Origin: Coniochaeta sp. PMI_546 | Taxonomy: Eukaryota; Ascomycota; Sordariomycetes; Coniochaetales; Coniochaetaceae | DNA: 64,000 bases | Reading direction: 5' to 3' | Assembly: GCA_021432605.1 (NCBI GenBank) | Contig: MU271150.1 | Span: 992,001 to 1,056,000 of the forward strand | Part shown: one piece after another, positions 1 to 12,448 of the stretch | Layout of the letters: each line of letters opens with the position of its first letter | Numbering within the stretch: the first letter of the stretch is position 1 | Translations under genes and position numbers: made by a program | The notes under the pieces: model-generated | Told to the model about the DNA's origin: nothing | The model's input: only the letters and a program-made list of their open reading frames with translations | Database searches by the model: none

Positions 1-1171
1 TAGCTTCACTTCCCTATCGATTAGGTTTGCTTCACCGTGGCAATTCTTCGCCATGTTGAGAGACCGATGAAGCAGCAAATACGTGTCTTGCGGCTTCGAT
101 AAGTCATCCAGAGAAGAAAATCACCAGAAATAATCATATTGCGAAGTAAACGTGCCTGTAATACTCATCCATCTAAAGCTCAATTATCACGGAATCACGG
201 TCTACCTTGGACTCTTGAGCTATATCTAGTGTCCTCAAGAGCTGCGGCCCCCAAAACCCGCTGTGCATCAACCTTGGCTCAGATGGGAAGATGTTCAGCC
301 CAGCTGATGCTGTTAACCTTTCACTGGGTAGAGTCTGTAAAGGAAGCGAGCACTTGTCTTATGAAGTACGCGATAGTGTGTGGCGTGGGAATAGAGCAAA
401 CTCCTGACATGACAGCTTGTAGATATCATGCTATACTTACATTCCTTAAAACAAGGACTCTCTGCCCTCTACTACTGCCCTTTCTCGCGGGTTTTGTCCT
501 GATTCTGCATTCCCCCGTCAAATATTTTGTGATCAGAGTTTGATACGCACAAACGACTAATTATCGACCTCTTCGCCGTCAGACGACAGCGATCTCGCCA
601 CTTACCGTCTAGGACCAGTCTCATTGACGTAGACAACTGGGTAGATATTATCGAAGATCTGAGCCCAAACTTGCTGGTCATTGACAAACATACTCTCCCT
701 TACGTTTCACACGTTTCAATTCTTACCACCTCATCCTGCAGGTGGTTACTCGTCGGGGTGCCACGTCCTCTAAATTTTGCCTTTTATCCAGTAGTCTGTA
801 AGGCCAGCAAACAATCCCGCCAAGCACTGATTTTGTGGGCTTGAACATTCAAGATGACTGTAAAGCAAGCCTCGTCATCACAGGCGCTGTCTATTCTGAC
901 AGAGGGGGCTTCTGGAAATGTCTTGTCCAAAGTCGACAACAATGGGGACAGTGCAAGTCAGTGAACACTCTTCAGGTCACTCCAAGTACTTGGCATAGTG
1001 GACTTACCACTTTTATACTCAAGCAGATGACAATCGCGACGACATGCCGATAGCCTCCGATTTACATTACTTTTCTACTGAGGGGACCAATCCGTAGTAG
1101 TGCCCGGCTTGGCCGTTCCCAAGGACACGTTCCAGTAGGTTTGCGATCAAAGCCATCTTCAGCAAGTCTAA
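1..1171. other. no recognised gene at the window edge
   Basis: Only short open frames without family resemblance are visible on either strand. The 3' part may hold upstream exons of the BTB-like frame that follows, because that frame has no ATG of its own, but I could not place them. Confidence 0.4.
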
Positions 1172-1984
1172 CGTCTCATTAACGATAGACACTGGCATGG
1201 CGCAGGCGGCCGACTGAACATCCAATTTAGTGACAACGACTCCCAGTTTGAGCTTCGTCTAGCAGCCTTAATTGCTTCATTCGACTACTTCAAGCGGTTG
1301 CTAGACCCTGACACGGCGATCTCATTCTCTGAGCAGAGTGACCGGGTGCTTAATATTCAGGAGACGACCTACGCCTCTGACTTCGATATCCTGATCACTT
1401 GGCTACAAACGGGAGTCTTGAAGATGCCGCGAAAGGGAAACTTGGCTGTCACTCGCTGCATCTCCAGTATTGTCGCTGTGGATTACCTACAAATGTCTAA
1501 CACGGATAGGTATATCAAAGACGTGGAGACATGTCTTCATAGATACCTCTGTGGTAGCCGCAAAACACTGTTGCCTCACCACCGGCGGCTCATGCGTCGG
1601 CACTCATTTCTATTCCAGAAGAAAGCCAAAGGAATCAGTACCCTTGCCGCCAAAGCTGCTGTGCGACCTTTCATGACGAGCCATCTTGCTGAGAGTCCCG
1701 GAAAGCTCGATAAGAACATCAGGACAGAGTGGACGGAGGTAGCGTCACATTTCATGGGGTTGATGGACAATGATACCACGTACGCGGATAATGTGATGGT
1801 GGAGGTTCGTCAGACACATCGCACGGCCAAACGACAAGATAATGTCCAGCTCAGCTCAGCCGTCTCGTTTGGATACCGTGGTTTCCCAGAAACTCAGTAT
1901 GCTCGTTTCGATCTCGTCAGGTACTGGGAACCCCTGTTCCCTTTCTCTACCCAGAATTTAGCGACGGCCACTTTCACGATTTGA
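1172..1984 (+). CDS. BTB/POZ-domain-like protein, 5' end unresolved
   Basis: The open frame runs from just after an in-frame stop to a TGA. Its first ~80 codons have the BTB/POZ pattern: a hydrophobic 'FELRLAALIASFDYFKRLL' segment (equivalent of the vHr.vLaarS.yF helix), an 'F.E....l.I' strand, then 'FDILITWLQTGVL' (the Y-loop/helix 'ill.wlYtG'). The remaining ~180 residues look like no family I know. BTB proteins in fungi are usually Cul3 adaptors or transcription-linked oligomerisers. No ATG lies upstream in frame; a TAACGATAG acceptor-like site ends at 1188, so an upstream exon is likely. Alternatively this is a decayed copy. The domain call rests on pattern only. Confidence 0.4.
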   Translation, partial: RLINDRHWHGAGGRLNIQFSDNDSQFELRLAALIASFDYFKRLLDPDTAISFSEQSDRVLNIQETTYASDFDILITWLQTGVLKMPRKGNLAVTRCISSIVAVDYLQMSNTDRYIKDVETCLHRYLCGSRKTLLPHHRRLMRRHSFLFQKKAKGISTLAAKAAVRPFMTSHLAESPGKLDKNIRTEWTEVASHFMGLMDNDTTYADNVMVEVRQTHRTAKRQDNVQLSSAVSFGYRGFPETQYARFDLVRYWEPLFPFSTQNLATATFTI

Positions 1985-2429
1985 TGTATTGAATCGGCCC
2001 TGTGACATCGAGATTGCCCAGTTCGGCTAGTTAATACTGAGATGGATCTTGTATGCTTGCTGCCTTGGTTTTCTCTTCAGAACCTAGGTATCTTTAGTAC
2101 CTCTGGTAAGATAGCAACCAAGACTGCCATCATTTACAAGGATAATCATTAGTCTCCCCTCATATCGTGAAACTCGTTCCTTCTCGAGCTGCAAAATCAT
2201 CATAGTTATATTCGGTTGCCCTCATCACGAGGCTTCTGAAAACATTGGCACATCCATGGAAGAGGAGTGTCTAGAGAATCCCTCCAAACCCTGTATACCA
2301 ACAAATTTGTCTTCCTCTGCTCCAAGTATTCCAGGGTGTCGACAGGGTATACTGGGCAGCGGCATTACTTTCATGCATGTACACCATTTCTACCTATCGA
2401 TACTTGAGTCATGCCAGCATGCTAAAACA
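1985..2429. other. intergenic between convergent genes
   Basis: This stretch separates the BTB-like frame from the 3' end of the minus-strand DUF1640 gene. I see no further gene; it should contain both 3' untranslated ends. Confidence 0.5.
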
Positions 2430-3317
2430 TCACATCAACAACCGCCAGGCACCAAGAAGCAGTGCAGCAAAACCGGTACACACTCCCATCAACCACTGAA
2501 GAGTCTGGAACTTGACTTGCTCGAGCTGCTGCCGTAGCGCCGCAACCTCCTGCTCGATCTTGGTCTCTGTCTCCTTGATCTTGAGTTCTTGCGACACAGC
2601 CTCCTCACGGATACGGCCTTTCTCCAGGTTCAGATCCAACCGGACGCTGGCCTGAGTGCGTCCGATCTCGTCGCGCAGCCGGCTGCTAAGCTTCGTGATG
2701 TCGTTGGTCAGGCGCTCGTGGGCGGCTCGCGTGGTATTGGACTCGGTGCTATCAGCCGACAGGAGTTCGGAGCGCAGCTTGGCGAAGTCGACCTTCTGGG
2801 TGTATGTTGCCTTGGCGGCATCTTCGCGAAGGACCATCGTGCGAGTCAGGTTTTGGATACTGTTCAGGGAGGGTCGTGGTTAGCAAAGTCGAGGATGCGA
2901 TGACTGGCACAAGAAATAGGGCCAAGCTTGCCTCTCCTCGATGACGTCGTTCAGAACCTTCATCATGGCTACCGACTGATCCTCTGTAAAGCCATCTTCT
3001 TGTAGTCTTTGGACAAACTTCAGAGTGTCGAAGTGGTGGTCTCGTCTTCGGGTCGCGGATGCATGGAAGGCCCTCCGTAGCCCTGCATCCTGGATTTGGC
3101 TCGATGGACTATTCCTTGGGCGCGATGCCCAGTATTGTGTCCTAGCTGGACCTGTGTGATGTGACTTTGGTGATGACTGGTGAGCCTTCCACTGTTGCCC
3201 TTTCCTGCCGTGGATTTGAGTCGCTGGCGTTCGGACAACAAGGCTGGAAGCCGTGGTCGGCGCTGTCCAGCTAAGACGAGGTAGCAGAAACCTCGGGACA
3301 GCTTGGACGGTGGTCAT
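2430..3317 (-). CDS. mitochondrial DUF1640 protein (Fmp32/CCDC90-MCUR1 family)
   Basis: Two exons: complement(join(2430..2859,2932..3317)), 271 aa. The N-terminal ~100 residues are rich in Arg, Ser and Thr with no acidic clusters, as expected for a mitochondrial presequence. The family core starts at 'HHFDTLKFVQRLQEDGFTE' and continues as a long heptad-rich coiled coil (about residues 150-245: 'KLRSELLSADS', 'TNDITKLSSRLRDEIGRTQ', 'EIEQEVAALRQQLEQVK'-like). It ends with one membrane segment ('LMGVCTGFAALLLGAWRLLM') and almost no tail. Yeast Fmp32 acts in cytochrome oxidase assembly and the animal relatives MCUR1/CCDC90B sit in the inner membrane; which role applies here is not shown. The 72-nt intron 2860-2931 begins with GC, not GT (exon end AG, then GCAAGC), has a CTAAC branch site, and ends in CAG; joining it gives the conserved 'DVIEESIQNLTR' stretch. 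Confidence 0.88.
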
Positions 3318-4757
3318 GGCGGCGTCGTAGTTGCTTGATAAGTCCTCTTTGCTCGGATGGACAACTTGAACTTGTTCAAACGCACTTTCGAGACATGGAC
3401 TGACGTCGATCTAAGTGTCTCTGAATTGCCGCGGAGATTTCCGGGCCGTACCTGAGTCCTGAAAGGCTGAGACCCACTTTAGAGCAGCCGGCCCACTCGA
3501 GGCCGCTACAAAACCAAACGTCGAAAACTTCGGTGTGTGTTTCTTTTCTCTTTTTTTTCATCATGAACAACGCAATTTTTACACATTCTCGAAACGCTTT
3601 TTCGATTTCGAGGCCCCCAGTGCTGTCATGGCTCACGCCGGAAGCAGTGCTTGGCTGGTGCCCAGGACATATTGAAGTTTTCGGACAGAATGGAGAGGAA
3701 AACAACAACGAACAATCTTGGGTGCGGCACTTCTCTATGCCAATGGCCGTGGGGAGCGCCGCAATGATTGAGCGTACATTTCCATTTCAGTGTGATTCAT
3801 AGCTGTAATCGGCTAGTTTACTATGGTTGAGGCTGTTGTTACAGGACCACGAACTCTGGAGCATTTACCAGGACCATCACGCTGCTCTACCGTGCCTATG
3901 TCTCGAGCGAAGCGAACCGTAGATGATCCCGTGACTCTGATAACCAGGCATTTTGGCTTCTGCAAACAAGTTGGCGGCGCTGCTATAAATTTAACGACCA
4001 TTTGAAACTCCCTTTTAGAACCAGATTTTGATATTCAAGTTGCACAACGAGCAACGAGCGCCTTGACCCAAAATTAGCAACACGGCCTTGCGAAGATATG
4101 AACTTCACTGTCCATGCCTCCAGTGTCAGTACACCTTAGTCAGGATGTAGAAGTCATGATATGGCGCCTTCTTTGAGCTGCTCCCTGCAGATATTCAACC
4201 AACCCACAGCTCAATACCCTTAATGCTTCTATAAACATTACAAACGTTGATTTATTCCTCTTCGCGCCGTCACGGGTCCTATCAACCAAAGCGGGACTCA
4301 TTTAGCTCACGTGACTTCTTGGTGCCTTGTGGCGCAAGGCAGGGGCTCTGTTTGGAGAGCTGCCGCGACTCCACGCTTTTGGGGGAGCTTCACCCAAGCG
4401 AACAGGTAACCTCAAAAAAAGTATCCACTTCACCCTACCTGACGTACACTTCCACTTGTTTTCCATCAAACAACCCATCGTTCCTTTGACCTCCCAAACA
4501 CCTATTCGTCTCTCCTCCGAACAGCATCACGGAGGAAGGCAGCGCATCTCTTCCGAAACACGAATTTCCTAATTAATTGACTTCGTCGTTCGGCTGCGCG
4601 CTCTGCTTCGCTTCGTCTCGGACCAGTTGTCTGTCCAACCTCCTTTCCCGTCATTCCGACGACACAATTTCGCCGCACCCTCATTTGGCGACGCAACTTT
4701 CGATAAGTTGGCAGCCTTGTCCATCTCCTCGCGCAGGATAGCGCACTCCGTTCAACC
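3318..4757. promoter_or_regulatory. divergent upstream region of DUF1640 gene and clathrin heavy chain
   Basis: A 1.4-kb region between two genes that point away from each other. It has no supported gene. A perfect palindrome TCACGTGA lies at 4307-4314, about 440 nt before the clathrin ATG, and the ~250 nt before that ATG are rich in TC/CT runs, typical of fungal leaders. Confidence 0.45.
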
Positions 4758-7700
4758 ATGGCTCCTTTGCCAATCAAGTTCCAGGAGCTGTTGCAGCTCA
4801 GCAGCCTCGGTGTTACTGAATCAGCCATCAGCTTCAACTCATGCGTAGGACCTCCTGAGCGCCTCCTTCTATCATCTTGTCTTCGGCTAACCTCCTTGAC
4901 CATCAGACACTAGAATCAGACGCCTTCGTCTGCATTCGCGAGAAGAAGAATGATGCCGCCTCCCCCGAAGTCATCATTGTTGACCTGAAGAATGGCAACA
5001 ATGTCATCCGCCGCCCCATCAAGGCCGATAGTGCGATTATGCACTGGACACGTCAAGTCATCGCCCTGAGGGCCCAGACACGCACTCTGCAGATTTTCGA
5101 CCTAGAACAGAAGCAGAAACTGAAGTCGACCACCATGAGCGAGGATGTTGTCTTCTGGAAGTGGATCAGCGAGACGACCATTGGAATGGTCACCGATAGC
5201 TCCGTCTATCATTGGGACGTATTCGATCCCAACCAGGCGGCGCCTGTGAAGGCTTTCGACCGGAACCCTAATCTTTCGGTTTGTTCACCTCATCCATGGG
5301 CAAAGAACGTGCCAAGCTAACATGGCTACAGGGCAACCAAATCATCAACTATCGTGCCAGCGCCGATGGCAAGTGGATGGTCGTCGTCGGCATCTCACAA
5401 CAACAAAACCGTGTTGTCGGAGCCATGCAACTATATTCGAAGGACCGGGGTATCAGCCAGGCGATCGAAGGCCACGCTGCAGCGTTCGGCACCCTGAGGT
5501 TGGACGGCGCTCCAGAGGATACAAAGCTCTTCACCTTTGCTGTTCGGACAGCGACCGGTGCCAAGCTCCATATTGTCGAGGTCGACCATCCTGAGACGAA
5601 CCCTGTGTTTCACAAGAAGGCCGTAGATGTCTTCTTCCCACCAGAGGCAACCAACGACTTTCCTGTGGCCATGCAGGTCTCTCAGAAGTTCGGGCTCATC
5701 TATCTGGTCACGAAATATGGGTTCATCCATCTCTACGACTTGGAGACCGGTACCTGTATCTTCATGAACCGTATCTCGAGCGACACCATTTTCACATCTT
5801 GCTCCGATATGGCATCAACCGGTATCGTCGGCATCAACCGCAAGGGTCAAGTGCTCTACGTGGGCGCTGACGAGAATACGCTGGTTCCATATACTCTAGA
5901 AAGCCACGGAAATGAACTGGCTCTCAAGCTGGCATCTCGAGCTGGACTTCCAGGAGCCGACGACCTCTACCAGCAACGCTTCGAGCAGTTGTTCAGTGCT
6001 GGCCAGTACAAGGAGGCTGCTGTGGTTGCTGCGAACTCTCCACGGGGGTTCCTCCGGACCCCACAGACCATAGAGCGGTTCAAGCGAGTACCTCAGCAGC
6101 CAGGCCAGATGTCAAGCATTCTCCAGTATTTCGGCTTGTTGCTTGACAAGGGATCTCTGAATCAGCACGAGACCTTGGAGCTTGCCCAGCCAGTTCTTGC
6201 TCAGCAGCGTACCCAGCTCCTGCAGAAGTGGCTTGGTGAGAACAAGCTGGAATGCTCCGAGCAGCTTGGAGACATGGTCCGTCCTTATGATAAGCAAATG
6301 GCTATTGCCATCTACCTCAAGGCCAACGTGCCTCACAAGGTTGTCGCAGGTCTAGCTGAAGCGGGTCAGATCGACAAGATCCTGCCGTACTGCACCCAAA
6401 CCGGCTACCAACCGGACTGGATTCCCCTTCTACAGCATACCACGACACTGAACCCAGAAAAGGGTGTCGAGTTTGCTACCTCCCTTGTCAACCATGAGGG
6501 CGGATCACTCATTGACCTGGAGAAGGTTGTCGACATCTTCCAATCGAAGGGCTTGGTTCAGCAAGTGACTTCCTTCCTCCTGGAGGCGCTGAAGGATGAC
6601 AGGCCGGATCAGGGCCACCTCCAGACTCGTCTCCTCGAGCTCAACCTACTGAACGCTCCACAGGTTGCTGAGGCTATTCTCAGCAACAACATGTTCCACC
6701 ACTTCGATAAGGCTCGCATCGCCTCACTTTGCGAGCAAGCTGGCCTGTTCCAGAAGGCCCTCGAGCTCTACGAAGACCCCGTCGCAGTGAAGCGTGTCGT
6801 TGTCAACATTGCCGGCACGCCCAACTTCAGCCTTGACTGGCTTGTAGAATTCTTTGGCAAGCTCTCGGTCGAGCAGTCTATTGACTGCCTCGATGCCATG
6901 TTGAAGCACAACATCCGCCAGAATCTCCCTGCGGTTGTTGCTGTTGCCACCAAATACTCAGAGCTTCTTGGTCCTAACCGTCTGATCGATCTGTTCGAGA
7001 AGTACAAGAACGCCGAGGGTCTGTACCACTATCTCGGGAGCATTGTCAACCTCTCTCAAGACCCAGACGTCAACTTCAAGTACATCGAGGCCGCGACCAA
7101 ATTAGGTCAATTCAACGAGGTCGAGCGTATTTGCCGCGACAGCAACTATTACAACCCTGAAAAGGTCAAGAACTTCCTCAAGGAAGCTAAGCTCAATGAG
7201 ATGCTTCCTCTCATCGTCGTCTGTGACCGCTTCAACTTTGTTCACGATCTTGTCCTTTACCTTTACCAGAACCAGCAGTTCAAGTCGATCGAGGTTTACG
7301 TACAGCGAGTGAACCCTGCCCGGACACCCGCCGTCATCGGTGGCTTGCTTGACGTGGACTGTGACGAGAACGTCATCAAGGGTCTTCTTGCCACTGTCAA
7401 TCCCCAATCCATCCCCATCGACGAACTCGTCTCCGAAGTTGAGACGCGAAACCGCCTGAAGCTTCTGCTTCCGTTCCTCGAGGCCACATTGGCGGCTGGC
7501 AACCAGCAGCAAGCGATTTACAATGCCCTCGCTAAGATCTACATTGACTCAAACAACAACCCAGAGAAGTTCCTCAAGGAGGACGACCACTATGACACGC
7601 TCATTGTTGGCAAGTACTGCGAGAAGCGCGATCCCAACCTGGCATACATCGCTTATCGCAAGGGTCAAAACGATCTGGAGTTGATCAATATCACCAATGA

Positions 7701-9997
7701 GAACTCGATGTACAAGGCGCAGGCTCGTTATCTCCTTGACCGAGCCGACGACGAGCTGTGGAGTTTTGTGCTGAGCGAGAACAACCTCCATCGCCGTTCG
7801 GTCATTGACCAGGTCATCTCGACTGCAGTCCCTGAGTCCATCGATCCCGACAAGGTGGCCATCGCTGTCAAGTGCTTTCTCGCTGCGGATCTTCCTGCAG
7901 AACTTATTGAGCTCCTGGAGAAGATTGTTCTGGAGCCTACCGCATTCAGCGACAACCACAACCTGCAGAATCTGCTTCTGTTCACCGCGGCCAAGGCTGA
8001 TAAGGCGCGGGTCATGGATTACATCCATCGTCTGGACAAGTACGATGCGGACGAGATCGCAGCCGCCTGTATCGAAGTTGGTCTGCATGAAGAAGCCTTC
8101 GAGATCTACAAGAAGGTCAACAACGTGGAGGCTGCCACCGATGTCCTTGTCGACCACGTAGTGAGCATCGACCGTGCCCAAGCATTCGCCGAGCAAGTGG
8201 ATACCCCTGCAGTTTGGAGTAAGGTTGCCAAAGCACAGTTGGATGGCCTGCGGATTAGCGATGCGATTGACTCCTACATCAAGGCTGGCGATCCCAAGAA
8301 CTACGAGGAGGTCATTGAGACAGCCGTCCGCGCTGGCAAGGATGAGGAACTCATCAAGTACCTCCGCATGGCCCGCAAGACGCTCCGTGAGCCCGCCATC
8401 GATACGGCCCTCGCTTTCTGCTACGCCCGTCTCAACCAGTTATCCGAGCTGGCAGATTTCCTGCACGGTACAAATGTAGCCAATGTCGAGGAGTCCGGAG
8501 ATAAGGCTTATGCCGAGGGCTTCTACGAGGCTGCCAAGATATTCTACACCAGCATATCTAACTGGGCGAAGCTTTCGACAACCCTGGTTCATCTGGAGGA
8601 CTACCAGTCTGCTGTAGAGTGTGCCAGGAAGGCAAACAATATCAAGGTCTGGAAGGAAGTTCACGATGCTTGTGTTGACAAGAAGGAGTTCCGGCTGGCT
8701 TCGATCTGCGGTCTGCACCTGATTGTCGATGCTGAGCAACTCCAGGCTCTGGTCAAGCGGTACGAGGCGAGTGGATACTTTGACGAGCTTATCGACCTGC
8801 TCGAGCAGGGTGTTGGCTTGGAGCGCGCACACATGGGCATGTTCACCGAGCTCGGCATTGCGCTTTCCAAGTATCATCCTGAGCGTCTGATGGAGCACCT
8901 CAAGATCTTCTGGACGAGAATGAACCTCCCTAAGATGATCCGTGCGTGTGAGGAAGCCAACCTCTGGCCCGAGTTGGTCTTCTGCTACTACCACTACGAC
9001 GAGTTTGACAACGCTGTCATGGCCATTATCAACCATCCGGAGAACTCCTGGGAGCACAACAACTTCAAGGAGGTCATCGTCAAGGTTGCGAACTTGGAGA
9101 TCTACTTCAAGGGCGTCAACTTTTACCTGGAGCAGCACCCTTCGCTTCTAACCGACCTACTGCAGGTGTTGACGCCTCGCATCGACGTCAACCGTGTCGT
9201 TCGCATGTTCCAGCGATCCGACAACTTGCCTCTTATCAAACCATTCCTGCTTAGCGTCCAATCCCAGAACAAGCGTATTGTGAATGATGCCATCAACGAC
9301 CTTCTGATAGAGGAGGAGGACTACAAGACGCTTCGTGACTCGGTCGAGAACCATGACAATTACGATGCCGTTGCCTTGGCTGGCCGCTTGGAGAAACACG
9401 ATCTCGTCTTCTTCCGCCAAATTGCAGCTAACATCTACCGCAAGAACAAGCGCTGGGAGAAGTCGATCAACCTGTCCAAGCAGGACAAGCTGTGGAAGGA
9501 TGCCATCGAGACGGCAGCAATTTCCGGCAAGGAGGATGTGGTGGAGGAGCTGCTCCGCTATGTAAGTTGTTCGAGCTCCCCTGGATTTATATATGAGATA
9601 CTGACTATATTAGTTTGTGGACATTGGCAACCGCGAGTGCTATGTCGGCATGCTCTACGCCTGCTACGACCTCATTCGACCGGATCTTGTGCTCGAAATG
9701 TCCTGGCGTAGTGGCCTTCAGGACTTTACCATGCCTTACATGATCAATCTGCTAAGCCAGACTACCAAGGAAATTGCCAGCCTGAAGGCTGACAACGAGG
9801 CGCGCAAGGCAAGGGAGAAGGAGCAAGAGCATGTCGAGGACAACACTCCCATCCTTGGTGCTGGTCGCCTTATGATCACGGCTGGTCCCGGTGGTGTTGG
9901 TGGAGGCCACACCTCACCAGCGCCGTTCACCCAGACCAACGGCTTCGCTCCCCAGCCAACCGGCTTCGCCCCTCAACCTACCGGATTTGGTTTCTAG
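4758..9997 (+). CDS. chc1: clathrin heavy chain
   Basis: Four exons: join(4758..4844,4907..5278,5332..9561,9614..9997), 1690 aa, the usual length of fungal clathrin heavy chain. It forms the legs of the clathrin triskelion that coats vesicles in endocytosis and trans-Golgi transport. The start is set by the family N-terminus 'MAPLPIKFQELLQL'. The first ~330 residues are the WD-like terminal beta-propeller that binds cargo-adaptor clathrin boxes. The rest is the alpha-solenoid of repeated CHC units (about 145 residues each) forming ankle, leg and proximal segments. The C-terminal ~75 residues carry a charged helix ('QTTKEIASLKADNEARKARE') near the trimerisation hub, then a flexible tail with the repeated motif FAPQPTG, ending in GFGF as in other ascomycetes. 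Introns are 62, 53 and 52 nt. No disruption is seen. Confidence 0.98.
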
Positions 9998-10542
9998 AGG
10001 CTAGCACCGGTAGTGCTGCACATTCCCTGCATTTACGATCCATGGTCGTCCGCCTGGTTCTTGCCACGGCCGGATCTGGGACCGATGGTCGTTCAACCTC
10101 TTGGGACATATGGCAAATAGTGCTAATCACTCTTCTGGAGTGGTTTAGATCTCTAAACACGCTATCTGATGGAGAGAACAGTCAAGGAGAATGGAGCATG
10201 GATGATATTTCGAGGGGTTGGGCCTGGTAAATTTCGACTGTGGCAGCATTTGGTGCGCAGTCTACTTTCTTGTGCACAATACCTTTCTGTATGATAGTAC
10301 GACCGCTTTGGGTCCGGGGTCTTCGCTTGCTTGCTAGTTTAACGAAGACATTGGCCCTTTATTCATATCTCTTCAGTTGTGATATTATGCAAAGTGATGA
10401 ATTGGGGGATGTTGCAGTGGTTTGTTGTTATGTCGTGAGCTTCTGGTACGTTAGATGCAAGCCAATATGTACATTTGCGGCAGCTGCCTCTTCTGATTCT
10501 AGCTATGTGAATACCTGGTATTACCTTTTCTCATCCCTTCGT
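9998..10542. other. intergenic between convergent clathrin and GH131 genes
   Basis: The stretch contains the 3' flanks of both neighbours. No additional coding pattern was found; the open frames here are short and lack family resemblance. Confidence 0.5.
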
Positions 10543-11476
10543 TTACAGAGAAACACAGCCATTGGAAGAGTCCTCGATGAACAGCCCACCGTAGATCTGG
10601 CCCTCGTTGAGCTTGGACTCCTGATAGCCAGAATTGACAACATCAGAGGTTCCCGTCGGCTTCTTGAGGATGCCAATCTGATATTGGCCTCCGCCGCTGT
10701 TGTCGTTGGACACGGCGCTCGTGACGGACTTTAGGGGATCGTCGCCCTTGGAGTAGTACACCTGGAGCGTACTGATAACGTCACATTAGCTATGGACCCA
10801 AAGGTAGATCGACCCGGTGAAAGAATGAAAAGGGGCCTCACTTCTTGTTGAAGTCCAGAGTAATGGCAAAGTTCTGCCACGCGTTGTTCTCAATCGGGGT
10901 GGACCAGATCTGCTTGTTCTGCCGGTTGAGCACCTTGAAGGTGTTCTTTGGCAGACCGGTCTGGCCAATGATAGTACCAGCCTCGAACATGAACTGATCG
11001 GCAGAGTAGTCGCTGGCCTCGTGCCAGACGTTGAGGTACTCGTGCGTCAGGTTCAGCGGACGCTTGGGATCCTGCCTGACACTGAAGTGGATCGTCCTAA
11101 TGCCGGTATTGGCGGGACTTCCGGTGTTGGTGTCGCCCTGGATCTGCAGTCCTGCACGGCGGAAGCCCTTCTGCTGCTGGAAGATGGAGGCGTCGCTTAT
11201 GGTCACCTCAAACGGCTTGTAGGACGCGTTGTCGAAGCGGGAGGAGCCGACGTCGGTGGGGAACAGGAGGATGTCGCTCCATTTCAGGTTGTTGCCCTTG
11301 ACGTAGTCTGGGTTGAAGGGAGACGTGGCGTAGCTGTCGAAGTCGGTCGGGACCAGGGTGGTCTTGACGCGGCCGTCGAGGACGATGGGGCACTTGGGCT
11401 CTGCTGCGCACTTGGAAGGCCGCGCGGAGACGGTAAGGGCGCTGAGGAGCACGAGGAGGAGGGCTTGGTGGACCAT
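10543..11476 (-). CDS. secreted glycoside hydrolase family 131 protein
   Basis: Two exons: complement(join(10543..10771,10842..11476)), 287 aa. GH131 enzymes are fungal beta-glucanases acting on beta-1,3/1,6- and beta-1,4-glucans outside the cell. The ATG at 11476 is preferred over one 13 codons upstream because it places a clean signal peptide (MVHQALLLVLLSALTVSA, cleavage near residue 18) at the N-terminus. Family landmarks in order: 'PIVLDGRV', 'FDSYATSPFNPDYVKG', 'LKWSDILLFP', 'FEVTISDASIF', 'GFRRAGLQIQ', 'HFSVRQDPKRPLNLTHEY', 'FAITLDFNKNTLQVYYSKG', 'GQYQIGILKKPTG', 'GYQESKLNEGQIYGG', and the terminal 'EDSSNGCVSL'. The intron is 70 nt (10772-10841). It has no carbohydrate-binding module. 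It faces clathrin tail to tail and DapB head to head. Confidence 0.9.
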
Positions 11477-12448
11477 GGCTTGCGAGTGATCGAGACTCGT
11501 GTATGAGTGAACCACTTGGTTGTCTAGAGCGTAGCTTCACTCGAAGATGGTGGGATGTCGTCTCATTTTGAACTCTTCCACCTCAGACTCTCAATCTCGC
11601 CAGACTGTCCACTTGAACAGAGTGCGTATTGTACCCTAATTACTCGGCTGAACGGCTCACAGAACCGACAAAAGATTGTCTAACCGGATGGCCTGCGGGA
11701 CTACCTCAAGCCCACTGGACCAGCTTGAAAGCAGGGTGTCATCGGTTCCTGAGAGATCTGCTCCCGCCCACGCTTGCCAGATGGATGCCATCTTCCGCTG
11801 CACTATATCGGACGCCTCGATATTGTCGAGTGTGGGGTAGCCTGAGGGAGCGACCCTAACAATTCCGTCCGTTGGAAGAAACAATGCAAAGGGGAGGCTC
11901 TACAGACGCAGATGAGTACCGCGCTTCAGCACGAGGTTGCAATCCATCACTCATGCACATACTGGCGCAGTGCTTTCTCGACTATCTCAATGTCATCTCT
12001 TGGCCTTCGTAGTGCAAGTGTGGGAGAAGGTGGAGTTCTGGAACATTGAAGCAAACACCCAATCAAACACGGTGAATCATCCGTGCAATAGTGTAATAAT
12101 CCGGACGCCTGTGAAGCACGGGCCATGCTTGTCTTGGCACTACGTTTCGGGCTGTCAGGGGGGTGTTGACACGCCATTGAGGGCGAATCGGCGTCGTTCA
12201 AAGAATCAAGCCAGCATTCTTAACGATCCGGAATAGGTTCTGAATAGCGCCCTATCGCCACTGACTTCTGTAGACGAGTGCCTGGAGCATCGTCGCCTTC
12301 TAGAAGCAGGGCCAGTTTGCCAAGCCATAGCATTGAGACACGATGCTGTTTCAGCCTATCGTCGGCTATAATTTCCTCTAAACCTGTCTTCAGCGCATCT
12401 ATCGCTGGCCTGTGACATCCCGAATAACACACCGAAGAAAGCCCCATT
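11477..12448. promoter_or_regulatory. divergent upstream region of GH131 and DapB genes
   Basis: The region holds both promoters. Minus-strand frames at about 11.66-11.88, 11.95-12.20 and 12.22-12.59 kb are open and include a segment 'GLEEIIADDRLKQHRV', but they do not join into a recognisable protein, so I do not call a gene. Confidence 0.4.
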
